Assembly (NCBI GenBank): GCA_036258795.1
Contig: DATACZ010000005.1
Coordinates: 1 to 34,358, forward strand
Origin: DATACZ01 sp036258795
Lineage (GTDB): Bacteria > Actinomycetota > CADDZG01 > JAHWKV01
Length of the DNA stretch: 34,358 nt
Direction: 5' to 3'
A program made the translations under genes and the position numbers. Shown here in pieces: positions 24,160 through 32,018 of this stretch; the stretch's first letter is position 1; the number at the start of each line of letters is the position of its first letter. The notes below the pieces were generated by a model. The model saw only the letters and a program-made list of their open reading frames with translations, had not been told where the DNA came from and made no database searches.

Positions 24160-24942
24160 TTAATAGAGGTCCGGCGGAAATAGTCTCCGCGAGTCCTCCC
24201 TTTCCCCGGTTGGAGGGGCCGATCTCGGCGGAACCACAGGTCTTCCCCTGGCGGGTGAGCGTCCGCTTGGACGAGTACGCATGGGTGTTTGATGGCCCGG
24301 CCTCACGGATACCCCCGTCCTTCGCCCGATCAGCCGAGCAACTGCGCGGAGCATCAAGTCAAAAAGGCGGAAGGTAGGCACGGTGACCGAAAGGATCATC
24401 AGAAAGCCGCCAATCGCGGCGAGCAGGAGGCCAAGAGAGGAATCCAGCCTTCCCATGCCAAAGACGAGCAGGATCCCTCCCACGAGGAGAAGGGCGGCGA
24501 TGGCGACGATGCCCGCCATGGCGCGCTGGGACCCGGTGAGCCCCCCGACGTTGGCCTGCCGAGCGGGGATCGGAGCGGCAGCAACGGGCCTGTCCGGAGC
24601 ACCATCCACCGGCCTGAAGGGCCGGGACCCGCCCGTGTCTCTCGGGGTTGGGAAGGACAATTCCCTCCGCCTTCTCTCCACCAGAAGACGCACGGGCAAC
24701 ACGCAGTAGGCTGCCAGCAGGAGGAGCAGCCAGACTCCCTTGCCGGAGACGGCGCCCAGAATCAGCAGTAAGCTGCCCATTGCCAGAAGCCCCAGGGGAA
24801 TGTAGACCAGCAGCACCCATCTGCCGAAGAGCGTTAACCGTGCCCCTCCACGGCGCGCGGCGTACCGGTTCATCGGCGTTCCCGCCCTGTGGGAGCGCGG
24901 AGGGGGCCACCGGTCGTCCTCCCCTCCCCTTCTGTGTGCCAC
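24160..24942 (-). CDS. Integral membrane protein, unknown function
   Basis: A protein of up to 260 residues with four probable membrane segments in two pairs (about residues 41-85 and 143-190), separated by a Pro/Arg-rich loop and followed by a basic, Pro/Arg/Ser-rich cytoplasmic tail. I recognise no family. The GTG start at 24942 lies 10 bp after the SRPBCC gene on the same strand; ATG 24873 would remove 23 low-complexity residues and is equally plausible. It converges on the cupredoxin gene with 19 bp between the stops. Confidence 0.7.
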   Translation of the reverse strand: MAHRRGGEDDRWPPPRSHRAGTPMNRYAARRGGARLTLFGRWVLLVYIPLGLLAMGSLLLILGAVSGKGVWLLLLLAAYCVLPVRLLVERRRRELSFPTPRDTGGSRPFRPVDGAPDRPVAAAPIPARQANVGGLTGSQRAMAGIVAIAALLLVGGILLVFGMGRLDSSLGLLLAAIGGFLMILSVTVPTFRLFDLMLRAVARLIGRRTGVSVRPGHQTPMRTRPSGRSPARGRPVVPPRSAPPTGEREDSRRLFPPDLY

Positions 24943-24952
24943 GGGTAAGAGC

Positions 24953-25423
24953 CTATTGGACCGGCCAGGCGGCCGACTCGGACTCGACGATCTGCTTCAG
25001 GAGGCCGAGATCCCGGTCGAATATCCGGTGCATCACCGGTTTGACCATTCTCAGGCCGAGGGCGCCGATGAATCCCCATGGAGGATGGAGGATCTCGGTC
25101 CACTCGACCAACGTCCCGGAAGTGCTCCGGACGCATCGTATGAGGCCGCTCCCACTGACCCAGCCCACATGCTGGATCTCCAATACTTCTGGAGGTTCCC
25201 ACCGGGTAATCCGCACGCGGTCCTTGGTCCTTATGCCGGCTATGGTGACGGTCGCCTCCGCAGTGACGCCCACGCCTTCCCTCTGGTTGGAGGTGACCTT
25301 GAAGTCCCTGGCCTCGGCCATCCAGCGGCCCAGGTTCTCCCAATCCACCAGATAAGGCCAAATGGCTTCTCTGGGAGCTTTGATCGTAGCCCAAACGCTA
25401 ACGACCACGGGATCTTCAAGCAC
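24953..25423 (-). CDS. SRPBCC/START-fold protein (polyketide cyclase-like)
   Basis: A 156-residue protein with the helix-grip pattern of the SRPBCC superfamily: VWATIKAPREAIWPYLVDWENLGRWM at the start, then strands with TEILHPPWGFIGALG, and a long C-terminal helix. These proteins bind hydrophobic ligands; members are often annotated polyketide cyclase/dehydrase without evidence for that chemistry. The start is GTG 25423. It is divergent from the metallo-beta-lactamase-fold gene with 37 bp between and is followed by an unknown membrane protein, probably in one transcript. Confidence 0.85.
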   Translation of the reverse strand: MLEDPVVVSVWATIKAPREAIWPYLVDWENLGRWMAEARDFKVTSNQREGVGVTAEATVTIAGIRTKDRVRITRWEPPEVLEIQHVGWVSGSGLIRCVRSTSGTLVEWTEILHPPWGFIGALGLRMVKPVMHRIFDRDLGLLKQIVESESAAWPVQ

Positions 25424-25448
25424 GGCTGCCCGCCGCCGCGCCAGCAGT

Positions 25449-25454
25449 TACAGT
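25449..25454 (+). promoter_or_regulatory. Candidate -10 box, leaderless MBL-fold gene
   Basis: TACAGT fits TANNNT and lies 6 bases before ATG 25461; no SD precedes the start. Confidence 0.45.
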
Positions 25455-25460
25455 GGATGA

Positions 25461-26120
25461 ATGGCCCTCAAGATCTACGAGCACCTGGTGGTCGGCCCCC
25501 TTGCTTGCAACTGTTACCTCGTGGGAGATCCTGACACCAAGAAGGCGATCCTGATAGATCCGGGAGACGACCACTCGAACATTGCCGAGGCAGTCGCCAG
25601 GCACCAGCTCGAGGTCGTGGCCATGGTGGCCACTCACGCTCACTTCGACCATGTTCTGGCCGCCGAGGAGCTTCGGAAACTTACCGGTGCGCCTCTTTAC
25701 CTCCACGGAGACGATACCGAGGTGCTGGAATGGCTTCCTGAGAGCATGTCGTTGTTTTTTAACAATCCGCCTTCAGCGTCGCCGCCGTTGGTGGATGCTC
25801 ATCTAACCGACGGGGATGAGGTGACGGCTGGAGAGCTTCGCCTGGAAGTCATTCACACTCCCGGGCACTCTCCTGGAAGCATCTGCTTGGCGGAGCCCGA
25901 CGGGGTGCTGTTCTCCGGCGACACGCTCTTCGCCGCCGGGATTGGCCGCACCGACCTTCTGGGAGGGGATTTCGGCCAGATCGTCACCTCCATTCAAGAC
26001 CGGCTCTTTCCTCTCGGCGACCGGGACGTTTATCCCGGCCACGGGCCTGCAACCTCCATAGACCGGGAGAAGATCATCAACCCCTTCGTGGGGACCGGAA
26101 AGAGGTACTACGGTGCTTGA
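25461..26120 (+). CDS. Metallo-beta-lactamase-fold hydrolase, glyoxalase II-like
   Basis: A 219-residue MBL-fold hydrolase with a complete binuclear metal site: HAHFDH at 59-64, His136 in HTPGHSPGS, Asp154 in FSGDTLF and His194 in YPGHGP. The pattern is that of the glyoxalase II-like group, which hydrolyses thioesters such as S-lactoyl-thiol adducts. The short length, without the C-terminal glutathione-binding domain, fits bacteria that use another thiol. The true substrate is not shown by the sequence. The start appears leaderless, and the gene is followed by the RecB-like nuclease on the other strand with 36 bp between the stops. Confidence 0.9.
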   Translation: MALKIYEHLVVGPLACNCYLVGDPDTKKAILIDPGDDHSNIAEAVARHQLEVVAMVATHAHFDHVLAAEELRKLTGAPLYLHGDDTEVLEWLPESMSLFFNNPPSASPPLVDAHLTDGDEVTAGELRLEVIHTPGHSPGSICLAEPDGVLFSGDTLFAAGIGRTDLLGGDFGQIVTSIQDRLFPLGDRDVYPGHGPATSIDREKIINPFVGTGKRYYGA

Positions 26121-26156
26121 CGGGCAGTACCGGCGGACCGGAGAGGGAACCCTTAC

Positions 26157-27017
26157 TTAAGAAGCCTGCTGAGCGCCTGCACTCGAAGAAGCGGGCACCT
26201 CGGTCGCAAAAGCGGGGCAGATTGACCTGTGGGGACACCAGGAACACATGTTGCTGGGGCGGGGCCGCCAGTCATTCCTCTCGTGGGCCCGGAGAATGGC
26301 CTCTGCTATGGCATCGAGCTGGCGCTCCAATGCCCGGAGCATCTGGGGAGTAGGAACGAGGGTGATGACCTCAGGTTCTTTGAGGTGTATCAACCGAAGC
26401 TGCTTGGGCATCTTTCCGAAGGTGCGCCAGCAAACGAGGGCGTAAAACTTGAGGCCGAAGAATGAACCCAAGGCGTAGCTTTCCGAAGGCGCTCTTCCGG
26501 TCTTGTAATCGCTGAGCACCCACTCTCCGTCGGGCATAATCTCGACCCGGTCGATGATCCCCCTTAGCAGAGAGCGTTCAGTCTCATGCTCAACCCACCA
26601 CTCCATCTCGTAAGGCATGACCTTTGTGGGATCTTCCATCTTGAAGTAGTTGGCGACCAGCTTGAGTCCCTCCCCCAGCCAGGAAGCCTCCTCATCGGGG
26701 TCGAGCTCGAACGAGGCATATTCCTCGCAGGACTTGAGGTCGTCCCAAATCTCGTTGATCGTCGACGTGGCCCACTCCAGCGTTCTGTCATCCGGGTCCA
26801 GCAGGTAAAGGCGCTCGAGAACGGCGTGTACCAGCGTTCCCTTGGTGCTGTAAATGTCGGCCGGCTCGGGCAGCCGATCAATGGCTCGAAACTTGAACAG
26901 TTGAGGGCAGGTCTTGTAGTCGGAGGCCCGGGAGGGAGAGAGTGGAACCAGCCCTGGTTGAGCTTGGTCCTGCTCTGAGAGCGTCGTTTCCTTCAGCGAT
27001 GGCGGGGATGGGGTCAT
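26157..27017 (-). CDS. RecB-family PD-(D/E)XK nuclease with predicted Fe-S cluster
   Basis: A 286-residue nuclease domain of the RecB/Cas4 type. PLSPSRASDYKTCPQLFKFR opens the fold; GTLVHAVLERLY holds the early histidine motif; GIIDRVE and VLSDYKTG carry the acidic metal ligands and catalytic lysine. Four cysteines, Cys37 and the cluster Cys258, Cys261 and Cys267 (CSWCPHRSIC), match the iron-sulfur ligands of AddB and Cas4. No helicase or cas gene is adjacent, so a stand-alone exonuclease in repair is most likely. ATG 27017 has no SD but a TAAGAT box six bases upstream. Confidence 0.9.
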   Translation of the reverse strand: MTPSPPSLKETTLSEQDQAQPGLVPLSPSRASDYKTCPQLFKFRAIDRLPEPADIYSTKGTLVHAVLERLYLLDPDDRTLEWATSTINEIWDDLKSCEEYASFELDPDEEASWLGEGLKLVANYFKMEDPTKVMPYEMEWWVEHETERSLLRGIIDRVEIMPDGEWVLSDYKTGRAPSESYALGSFFGLKFYALVCWRTFGKMPKQLRLIHLKEPEVITLVPTPQMLRALERQLDAIAEAILRAHERNDWRPRPSNMCSWCPHRSICPAFATEVPASSSAGAQQAS

Positions 27018-27023
27018 GCGCTG

Positions 27024-27029
27024 ATCTTA
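27024..27029 (-). promoter_or_regulatory. Candidate -10 box, leaderless RecB-like gene
   Basis: The minus strand reads TAAGAT, six bases, then ATG 27017. No SD is seen. Confidence 0.45.
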
Positions 27030-27112
27030 GGAACAGCCTGTGACGTTTCTGTGGATTTGAACGAACTACAGGGAAGATCCGGGGGAAAAGATCCTTTGGG
27101 TGCCTGTGCCGG

Positions 27113-27589
27113 TCAAGCCCGCTCTCTCTTTATCTGAGACCCCACTGCCACTGCAGCCTGGAATATGAGGGTGAGCCCCAGAACCAGGTGCAGCACTCCG
27201 AGGGCAAAAGTTAGGGTTGGAGGAGAGCCCACAGCCTCGGCGGCCCTCAGGTCATTCGGCAAGTTGAAGGTGCTTCCCGCCACAAAAGCCAGCCCGACAC
27301 CCAGTACAAGGGCCTTGCCCAAGAAACCGGTCCCCCCCGGCCTGCGGGCCAGCGCGGCGCCCACGAGCAGAGCGAGTGGGAGGAAAAGAGGTGGCGCAAG
27401 CGCGGTGCCCCTGAGCGGCAAGTCTGCCGCGGGGCTACCTGCCGGCTCGGCCCCTACCTGGAAGACGAATGAAAGCACCGCCCCAAGCACCACAATTGGG
27501 AGGTACACCACGGCGATGGTTAACAGGCCTTGCTCGGCGCCGGAAATCGAAGGCTCGGTTTCCGATTCTGCGAGCTCGTTGCCGTCCAT
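27113..27589 (-). CDS. Small integral membrane protein, unknown function
   Basis: A 158-residue protein with an acidic N-terminus (MDGNELAESETEPSISG) and four probable membrane segments, ending with a positively charged QIKRERA. Loops contain Ala/Gly/Pro. I recognise no family. ATG 27589 lies 52 bp downstream of the small coupled gene on the same strand, after a short hairpin, so it may be a separate transcript. Confidence 0.7.
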   Translation of the reverse strand: MDGNELAESETEPSISGAEQGLLTIAVVYLPIVVLGAVLSFVFQVGAEPAGSPAADLPLRGTALAPPLFLPLALLVGAALARRPGGTGFLGKALVLGVGLAFVAGSTFNLPNDLRAAEAVGSPPTLTFALGVLHLVLGLTLIFQAAVAVGSQIKRERA

Positions 27590-27604
27590 TTGGTCGAGCC
27601 TACA

Positions 27605-27621
27605 CCCTGCTTCTGGCAGGG
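27605..27621. terminator. Short hairpin between two minus-strand genes
   Basis: CCCTGC and GCAGGG are separated by five bases. It lies just past the stop of the 126-residue gene and could end its transcript; no T-run follows. Confidence 0.35.
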
Positions 27622-27641
27622 CCGATCGTTTCAGACTTCTC

Positions 27642-28022
27642 TCAAAAGAGAGTTGTTTGGCCTGGGGTGATCCCGAGCTTGGTCCGGCGTCTGGACAAAC
27701 GGCTGCTGGCAGGCATCCCCCTCTGAGGCTCCGGGTCCACTTCCCAGGGAGCCGGATCGGGAAGCAGGGGAAGCTGCTGCGGCGCCGGCTCGAGCTCCTT
27801 CAACATCTGTTGGTGGCTCTCGAGGCTCAGCTGTCCGGCCCCTGGGCCCGTGAAACTCTCCTCAGCATCTAGTTCTCGAGGAGCTTCGATTGCAAAAGCC
27901 CTGGGGACAATAAGCCGGTGCTGACTGCTGCGGGCAGGTGAGGACACGAGTCTTTCCTGAAGCCCGACCAAGAGCGCCTGCTCGGCCTCCAGGTGGGGGA
28001 GCCGAGGCAATTCCGTAATCAC
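27642..28022 (-). CDS. Small Pro/Gln-rich protein with possible sliding-clamp-binding motifs
   Basis: A 126-residue hydrophilic protein translated from GTG 28022, which overlaps the stop of the M23 peptidase (GTGA). Codon use looks coding, with a strong preference for G or C in the third position. The last residues are GITPGQTTLF, matching the QxxLF form of the bacterial beta-clamp binding motif, and two further strings, GQLSLE and QQLPLL, resemble it. Most of the protein looks disordered. I recognise no family. The reading frame could be spurious, but the exact coupling and motif-like C-terminus argue for a real gene. A role at the replication clamp is a hypothesis only. Confidence 0.55.
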   Translation of the reverse strand: MITELPRLPHLEAEQALLVGLQERLVSSPARSSQHRLIVPRAFAIEAPRELDAEESFTGPGAGQLSLESHQQMLKELEPAPQQLPLLPDPAPWEVDPEPQRGMPASSRLSRRRTKLGITPGQTTLF

Positions 28023-29071
28023 TTGAGCGGGTTCACGCGCTTCAAGATGGGGAACGGATTGGTCGCCGCGCCGGTGGGAACGTGGGTCTCGAAGTGAAGG
28101 TGGGGTGGAGTTCCTCTGGCGTTGCCGGTATTACCGACATAACCGAGCACTGCGCCTTTCTTGACTCGGACCCCGTTGCGAATTCCCGGTGCGTATCCGG
28201 CCAGATGAGCGTAGTAATAAGTCCAGTTGTCGCCGGGCGAGCGAAGCCACAGCTTGGTTCCGCCCAGAGGGGCGGTGCCAACGTTTTCGATCACGCCGTT
28301 GACCACCGCGTAGACCGGGGTGCCCTTGAGGGCGAATATGTCCGTACCTTCGTGGCGGTGGAAGAATCTGCTGCCCTCCATGCGGGGAGCTCCCCAGGAG
28401 TCCGTGTATGAGTAGGGTGCCCGAACCGGAAACGCAAAGCCAGACTTACGCTTGTCCACCTCGGCCCTGACGCCTTCGTACTGCCGGCCAAGCGCGGCCA
28501 GCGATGCCTGCATCTGCCTCTGACGTTTCTCGAGATCCCCGATCAACCTCTCCTGGTCACTGCGTTGCGCATCCAGCTCCGCCCTGAGCTTTGCCGCCTC
28601 GTCCTTCAACGTTCGAAGTTGCGCCAGGTTCTTTGCGTCGGCCGCGGTGACCGCCTCGATCATGCCTACGGCGGAGACAAACTGGCGGAACGTTCTTGCC
28701 TCCATCAGCACATTCACCAGCCTCGAGCGCCCGCCACGATAGGCGGAGGCGGCGCGGCGGTTGAGCCCTGACTGCGCCGCTCTCATTTGAGCCGCCAGCG
28801 CGTCCTGCCGGACCTGGTTAACGGATATCGCGGAAGTCAGGCTTTCCATTCGGTCACGCGCCACCTCGAATCTTCTGACGATCAGATCGAGCTTCGACTG
28901 TGCCGCCTTGACCCCGGCCAGCGATGAGCTGAGCTGGCTTTGAAGCCGCGCCATCTCCTGCGGCGTGGGCATCTGTGGCGGCAGGGGACCGGCATGAGCG
29001 GGGGCCGGCCACCCCGCCACCACCACCGCCAGGAGCACTGCCAAAATCTTGGGGTGCTTGATGAGAGGCAT
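28019..29071 (-). CDS. Secreted M23-family peptidoglycan endopeptidase with coiled coil
   Basis: A 350-residue exported protein. A signal peptide ends near PAHA at residue 27, then a long coiled coil (about 35-215) and a C-terminal LytM domain. The zinc site is complete: His240 and Asp244 in HEGTDIF, and His324 and His326 in HLHFETH, with His289 in TYYYAHL. The layout resembles EnvC- and RipA-associated or cell-separation endopeptidases, so it should cut peptide stems of peptidoglycan or activate an amidase. It has its own promoter region upstream with a direct repeat and is coupled to the downstream small gene. Confidence 0.92.
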   Translation of the reverse strand: MPLIKHPKILAVLLAVVVAGWPAPAHAGPLPPQMPTPQEMARLQSQLSSSLAGVKAAQSKLDLIVRRFEVARDRMESLTSAISVNQVRQDALAAQMRAAQSGLNRRAASAYRGGRSRLVNVLMEARTFRQFVSAVGMIEAVTAADAKNLAQLRTLKDEAAKLRAELDAQRSDQERLIGDLEKRQRQMQASLAALGRQYEGVRAEVDKRKSGFAFPVRAPYSYTDSWGAPRMEGSRFFHRHEGTDIFALKGTPVYAVVNGVIENVGTAPLGGTKLWLRSPGDNWTYYYAHLAGYAPGIRNGVRVKKGAVLGYVGNTGNARGTPPHLHFETHVPTGAATNPFPILKRVNPLK

Positions 29072-29105
29072 GACTTCCGAATAGGTCTGTTAAATGGGAG
29101 CAATG

Positions 29106-29132
29106 AGTATAAGGAGAGTTAAAGAGAGTTAA
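29106..29132 (-). promoter_or_regulatory. Promoter with tandem 9-bp direct repeat upstream of the M23 gene
   Basis: On the minus strand TTAACTCTC occurs twice with a 10-bp period (29124-29132 and 29114-29122), followed by a TATACT -10 box at 29106-29111. Start of transcription would be near 29098, giving a leader of about 27 bases. Direct repeats of one helical turn are typical for OmpR/PhoP-type regulators. Confidence 0.5.
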
Positions 29133-29141
29133 GTGGATCTT

Positions 29142-29154
29142 GGGCCGGTGGCCC
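29142..29154. terminator. Short GC hairpin after the lipase gene
   Basis: GGGCC and GGCCC flank GGT directly after the lipase stop on the minus strand. It may reduce read-through into the M23 promoter; no T-run follows. Confidence 0.35.
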
Positions 29155-29159
29155 CAGGT

Positions 29160-30101
29160 TCAGCTGCCTTGGGCGTAAGGAGCTAACGCTGGCTCCGCCG
29201 GCACCACTCCCCCGAAGCCGGTGTTGAGTAATCCCAGGAGCAAGGAGATTGCCATCAGAGCACTGGTGGGAGAGCTCATTTCGGGGACCGCGAGGGTGAG
29301 GCAGGGGGCCGTGCCCACCCGTGCCGGATCCGCCGGACCCTGCTGGCTAAGCGCATCCATCACCAGGGCAAACGCCATGGAGTCGAAGAGAAGGCTGACA
29401 TGACCCACATGCCTCATCGGGCAGATGTCCTGCAGCGCAATGGACGTTCCACCATCGAGGAGCGATGTGGGCCGATCTCCGCCGAGGAACTGTACGATCT
29501 CGTCGGTGCGGCTCCAGATACTGGTGTAGGAGACGCTTCCCGGCGTTTCATCGCCGGAGTTGAGTGCTCGAAGAAAGTTGGATCCAGCCAACATCTGCCA
29601 AACTGCCGCGGGGCCAGCGATGTTCCCATTGAAGACTCCGTGGTGGGGCGCCCCGAGCGTGATCAGGTCATCGACGGAGTTTTGAGTGCTGGGCCACCAC
29701 TTTAGTGCCCACCTCGCCTCGAGGCCACCCTGGCTGTGGGTAAGTATGTCTACCTTCCTGCCCGAAGCCGCCGACATCTTTCTGATCGCCCAGACTACGT
29801 ACTCGCTGGAGATCTGTATGTCCCCAAGCGCCCGTTGGGGGAGATCCACCGTGCAGACGTCGTAGCCCTTCGACGGGAGCATGATGCCGTAGTTCCAGCT
29901 CCAATTCTCCTGGGCGGTGGCGCCGGTGCCGTGAACCAGGAGCACCGGTTCATGGCTGGGATTGACGAAGGAGGATGGGCATGAGACTGCACTGTCTAAG
30001 ACCGGCTCCGGGACTGACAAGGCAGGATCTTGAGCGGCCACGGCGGGAGCGGAGGCAAGGCAGAAAATCGCAACCAGCGCTATGGCCCAGAGCTTACGCA
30101 A
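29160..30101 (-). CDS. Secreted lipase, Candida antarctica lipase B-like
   Basis: A 313-residue alpha/beta hydrolase with a signal peptide ending near VAA. The sequence follows lipase B of Candida antarctica closely from memory: VLLVHGTG (oxyanion region), EYVVWAIRKM, LTHSQGGLEARWALKWWPS with nucleophile Ser123, WSRTDEIVQ with Asp200, RHVGHVSLLF with His231, and a C-terminal stretch ending EPALAPYA. CALB-like enzymes hydrolyse esters and triacylglycerols without lid activation. The start is TTG 30101, strongly supported by GGGAGG five bases upstream. It follows the small membrane gene of the PspC locus on the same strand, 78 bp away. Confidence 0.88.
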   Translation of the reverse strand: MRKLWAIALVAIFCLASAPAVAAQDPALSVPEPVLDSAVSCPSSFVNPSHEPVLLVHGTGATAQENWSWNYGIMLPSKGYDVCTVDLPQRALGDIQISSEYVVWAIRKMSAASGRKVDILTHSQGGLEARWALKWWPSTQNSVDDLITLGAPHHGVFNGNIAGPAAVWQMLAGSNFLRALNSGDETPGSVSYTSIWSRTDEIVQFLGGDRPTSLLDGGTSIALQDICPMRHVGHVSLLFDSMAFALVMDALSQQGPADPARVGTAPCLTLAVPEMSSPTSALMAISLLLGLLNTGFGGVVPAEPALAPYAQGS

Positions 30102-30179
30102 CTCGCCTCCCAGGGCAGGACCTTTTGTCTGGCGGCATCCTACATGCTGAGGGAGGCGTTACTGCCAGCTCGTAAACTG

Positions 30180-30422
30180 CTACCCCGCAGATCCTCCTCC
30201 GAGACCCTTGCCCTCACTTGGGTCAGTGTCTTTGCTCTGTCGTTCATCGGGGCGGCGGGCTGTGAAAAGCAGCGCCAAGCCCAGTGCCACTGCCGCTACC
30301 GGCCATAGCCAGTTGAAGTCCAGCTCCGCGAGAGTGACCTCACCCGTCAGGAAACGCAAGCCTAGGATTACGAACAAGAGGCCGAACACTGCAGAGATTG
30401 GATCGAACTCGTGTCGCTTCAC
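30180..30422 (-). CDS. Small membrane protein, LiaF-TM-like
   Basis: An 80-residue protein with two membrane segments (about 10-30 and 38-57) around a short turn, resembling the two-helix module at the start of LiaF/DUF5668-type proteins: SAVFGLLFVILGLRFL and WPVAAVALGLALLFT. The C-terminus is charged and Gly-rich. GTG 30422 starts 17 bp after the PspC gene on the same strand, so the two are probably co-transcribed and may act together in envelope stress sensing. Confidence 0.7.
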   Translation of the reverse strand: MKRHEFDPISAVFGLLFVILGLRFLTGEVTLAELDFNWLWPVAAVALGLALLFTARRPDERQSKDTDPSEGKGLGGGSAG

Positions 30423-30439
30423 TTAAAGTCCCTCCCGAT

Positions 30440-31813
30440 CTAAACGCCGATTGGATCTGGTGGCGATGGTGGATCCGGCGCCTGAGGTGGCAATGGTGGA
30501 TCCGGCGCCTCCGGCCGTCCCTTCGTTACTTGAATGGTGCCGAAGGAGGCACTGGCCTCCAGGATGAGCAGTGGTTCCCCCTCGTCGGCTCTCCTAGCAG
30601 ATCTAAGGTCGACGTCCAGTCCTTCTCGGGACTGATCGAACATGTGCACCTCACCGGCGTTGGCGTGCCCTCGAAAGTCGACGTTAACGTCTTCGGGCAC
30701 CAGCACCAGAATCTCCCCAAAGGCCACGCTGGTATCGACCTCGACTGGATTTGAGCCCCACTCCATGCGGGTCAAGTCCAAGGTCATCTCACCGGCAAAG
30801 AGCCGGTACTGGTCACGGAGCTCTACCACCGACCCAGGGGCGTAGAACCGCTGTCCCACGCCTCCCCCCAGGGGAACGTCGATCATTCCGCCAACGTAGG
30901 CGAACGGGAGCAATGCAAACCCCGCCAGAATCAGTCCTCGGGATCGTCCCCAGAGAGCTCCTGTAAGCAGGCCGATGCCGACCAAGGCAAGCGCAATGGC
31001 TGGATACTGCCCAGGCTTGACCTCCAGCGTAGAGGTGTTGTCCAGGATTGCCAGCAGGCCCAGAACGATCAGGATTACGGCAAAGGTGTATCGGCCCAGG
31101 TAGGACCTTGGACGTCTGGCTGCTGCCGGACCCGGGGACGTCCCAACGGGAACGGTTTGGGCCCCTTGCCACCGGCCAGTCGACGGCTGGGGGGTCTCGG
31201 TCGCGGAGGAGACCGTCGCGCCCGCAGCGCCGGGACGAACATCATCCAAAGCGTACCCGCCGGTGGCCGGGGGCTGTCCGGGACGGCGGCCTTCAGTGTC
31301 CCAACGGTAGAGAAAGATGCCGGCCGCAATGAGCAGGACCGCCCAGAGGGCGGCCCAGTCATTCCAGGGATTGAAGCTGCCTATGACCAGTGTTCCGGCG
31401 ACCAGAAGCAACACCACCATCCACAGCGGCGATTGGCGAGCCCAGTCGACCAGCGCTTCCCCGAGTGATTGCCTCTCGCCCTCCTTGGGGATGAGCAGCC
31501 ACCCAGCAAAGTACAGAGGTATGCCGACGCCCCCTGCAAAGGCCAGCACTACAAACGCGACTCGGATCACAACCGGATCTATGTTGAAGTGGGCGCCCAG
31601 TCCGGCGGCCACTCCGGCAATCTGCCGGTTGTGAATCGTGCGGACCAGCCGCGGTCTTTCAGCCGGCGGAGCGGGGGGCGGCACCGCTCCAGCGGGCTCG
31701 CCGGCGGGCATGTCGGCAGTGGCGCCCGCTCCGCTGCCAGGTTCGCCGCCGGGCATATGAGAGGTCGTTCGGGCCTTAGATTCGTCGTCCGGCAGACCTT
31801 GAGTGGTTTCCAA
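30440..31813 (-). CDS. PspC-domain membrane protein with LiaF-like C-terminus (EsrI-like)
   Basis: A 457-residue membrane protein. After a Pro/Gly/Ala-rich cytoplasmic head, a PspC domain (about 52-115; RQIAGVAAGLGAHFNIDPVV and FAGWLLIP) is followed by several membrane segments and a C-terminal beta-rich domain of the LiaF/DUF2154 kind (DLTRMEWGSNPVEVDTSVAFG, SFGTIQVTKG). The protein ends in a Pro-rich tail made by a 9-residue tandem repeat. In Corynebacterium EsrI, a PspC protein, is divergent from the EsrS-EsrR pair and holds it off; the same arrangement is seen here. TTG 31813 is supported by GGGAGAAGGAC. Confidence 0.87.
   Translation of the reverse strand: METTQGLPDDESKARTTSHMPGGEPGSGAGATADMPAGEPAGAVPPPAPPAERPRLVRTIHNRQIAGVAAGLGAHFNIDPVVIRVAFVVLAFAGGVGIPLYFAGWLLIPKEGERQSLGEALVDWARQSPLWMVVLLLVAGTLVIGSFNPWNDWAALWAVLLIAAGIFLYRWDTEGRRPGQPPATGGYALDDVRPGAAGATVSSATETPQPSTGRWQGAQTVPVGTSPGPAAARRPRSYLGRYTFAVILIVLGLLAILDNTSTLEVKPGQYPAIALALVGIGLLTGALWGRSRGLILAGFALLPFAYVGGMIDVPLGGGVGQRFYAPGSVVELRDQYRLFAGEMTLDLTRMEWGSNPVEVDTSVAFGEILVLVPEDVNVDFRGHANAGEVHMFDQSREGLDVDLRSARRADEGEPLLILEASASFGTIQVTKGRPEAPDPPLPPQAPDPPSPPDPIGV
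30459..30510. repeat. 27-bp tandem repeat inside the PspC gene
   Basis: Two copies of a 25-base string (GGTGGCNATGGTGGATCCGG...) start at 30459 and 30486. They encode APDPPLPPQ and APDPPSPPD in the C-terminal tail. Copy number is likely to vary between strains. Confidence 0.65.
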
Positions 31814-32018
31814 GTCCTTCTCCCTTCCTTGTGGCCATGCTCCTGAAAGCCATCATCGGATGAGGAACATTACGAGTCCATGGGGAATGCCCCGGGAGAA
31901 ACCCTGATAGAGCCCTTGCAATCTCAGGGGATTCACTGATGGTTCTGCCCGCGTGGGTGCGCGAACATCAACCAATTAGCTACAGGGATCAGACGCGAGG
32001 AGGGTGCACACCCACAGG
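31814..32018. promoter_or_regulatory. Divergent control region of the PspC locus
   Basis: About 200 bp separate the two PspC genes. CCCTGA (31902-31907) and TCAGGG (31924-31929) form an inverted repeat, and GGGGAATGCCCC forms a smaller one nearby. GAGGAGG at 31997-32003 is the likely ribosome site of the kinase. I see no strong sigma-type promoter, so the response regulator may be needed for transcription. Confidence 0.4.
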
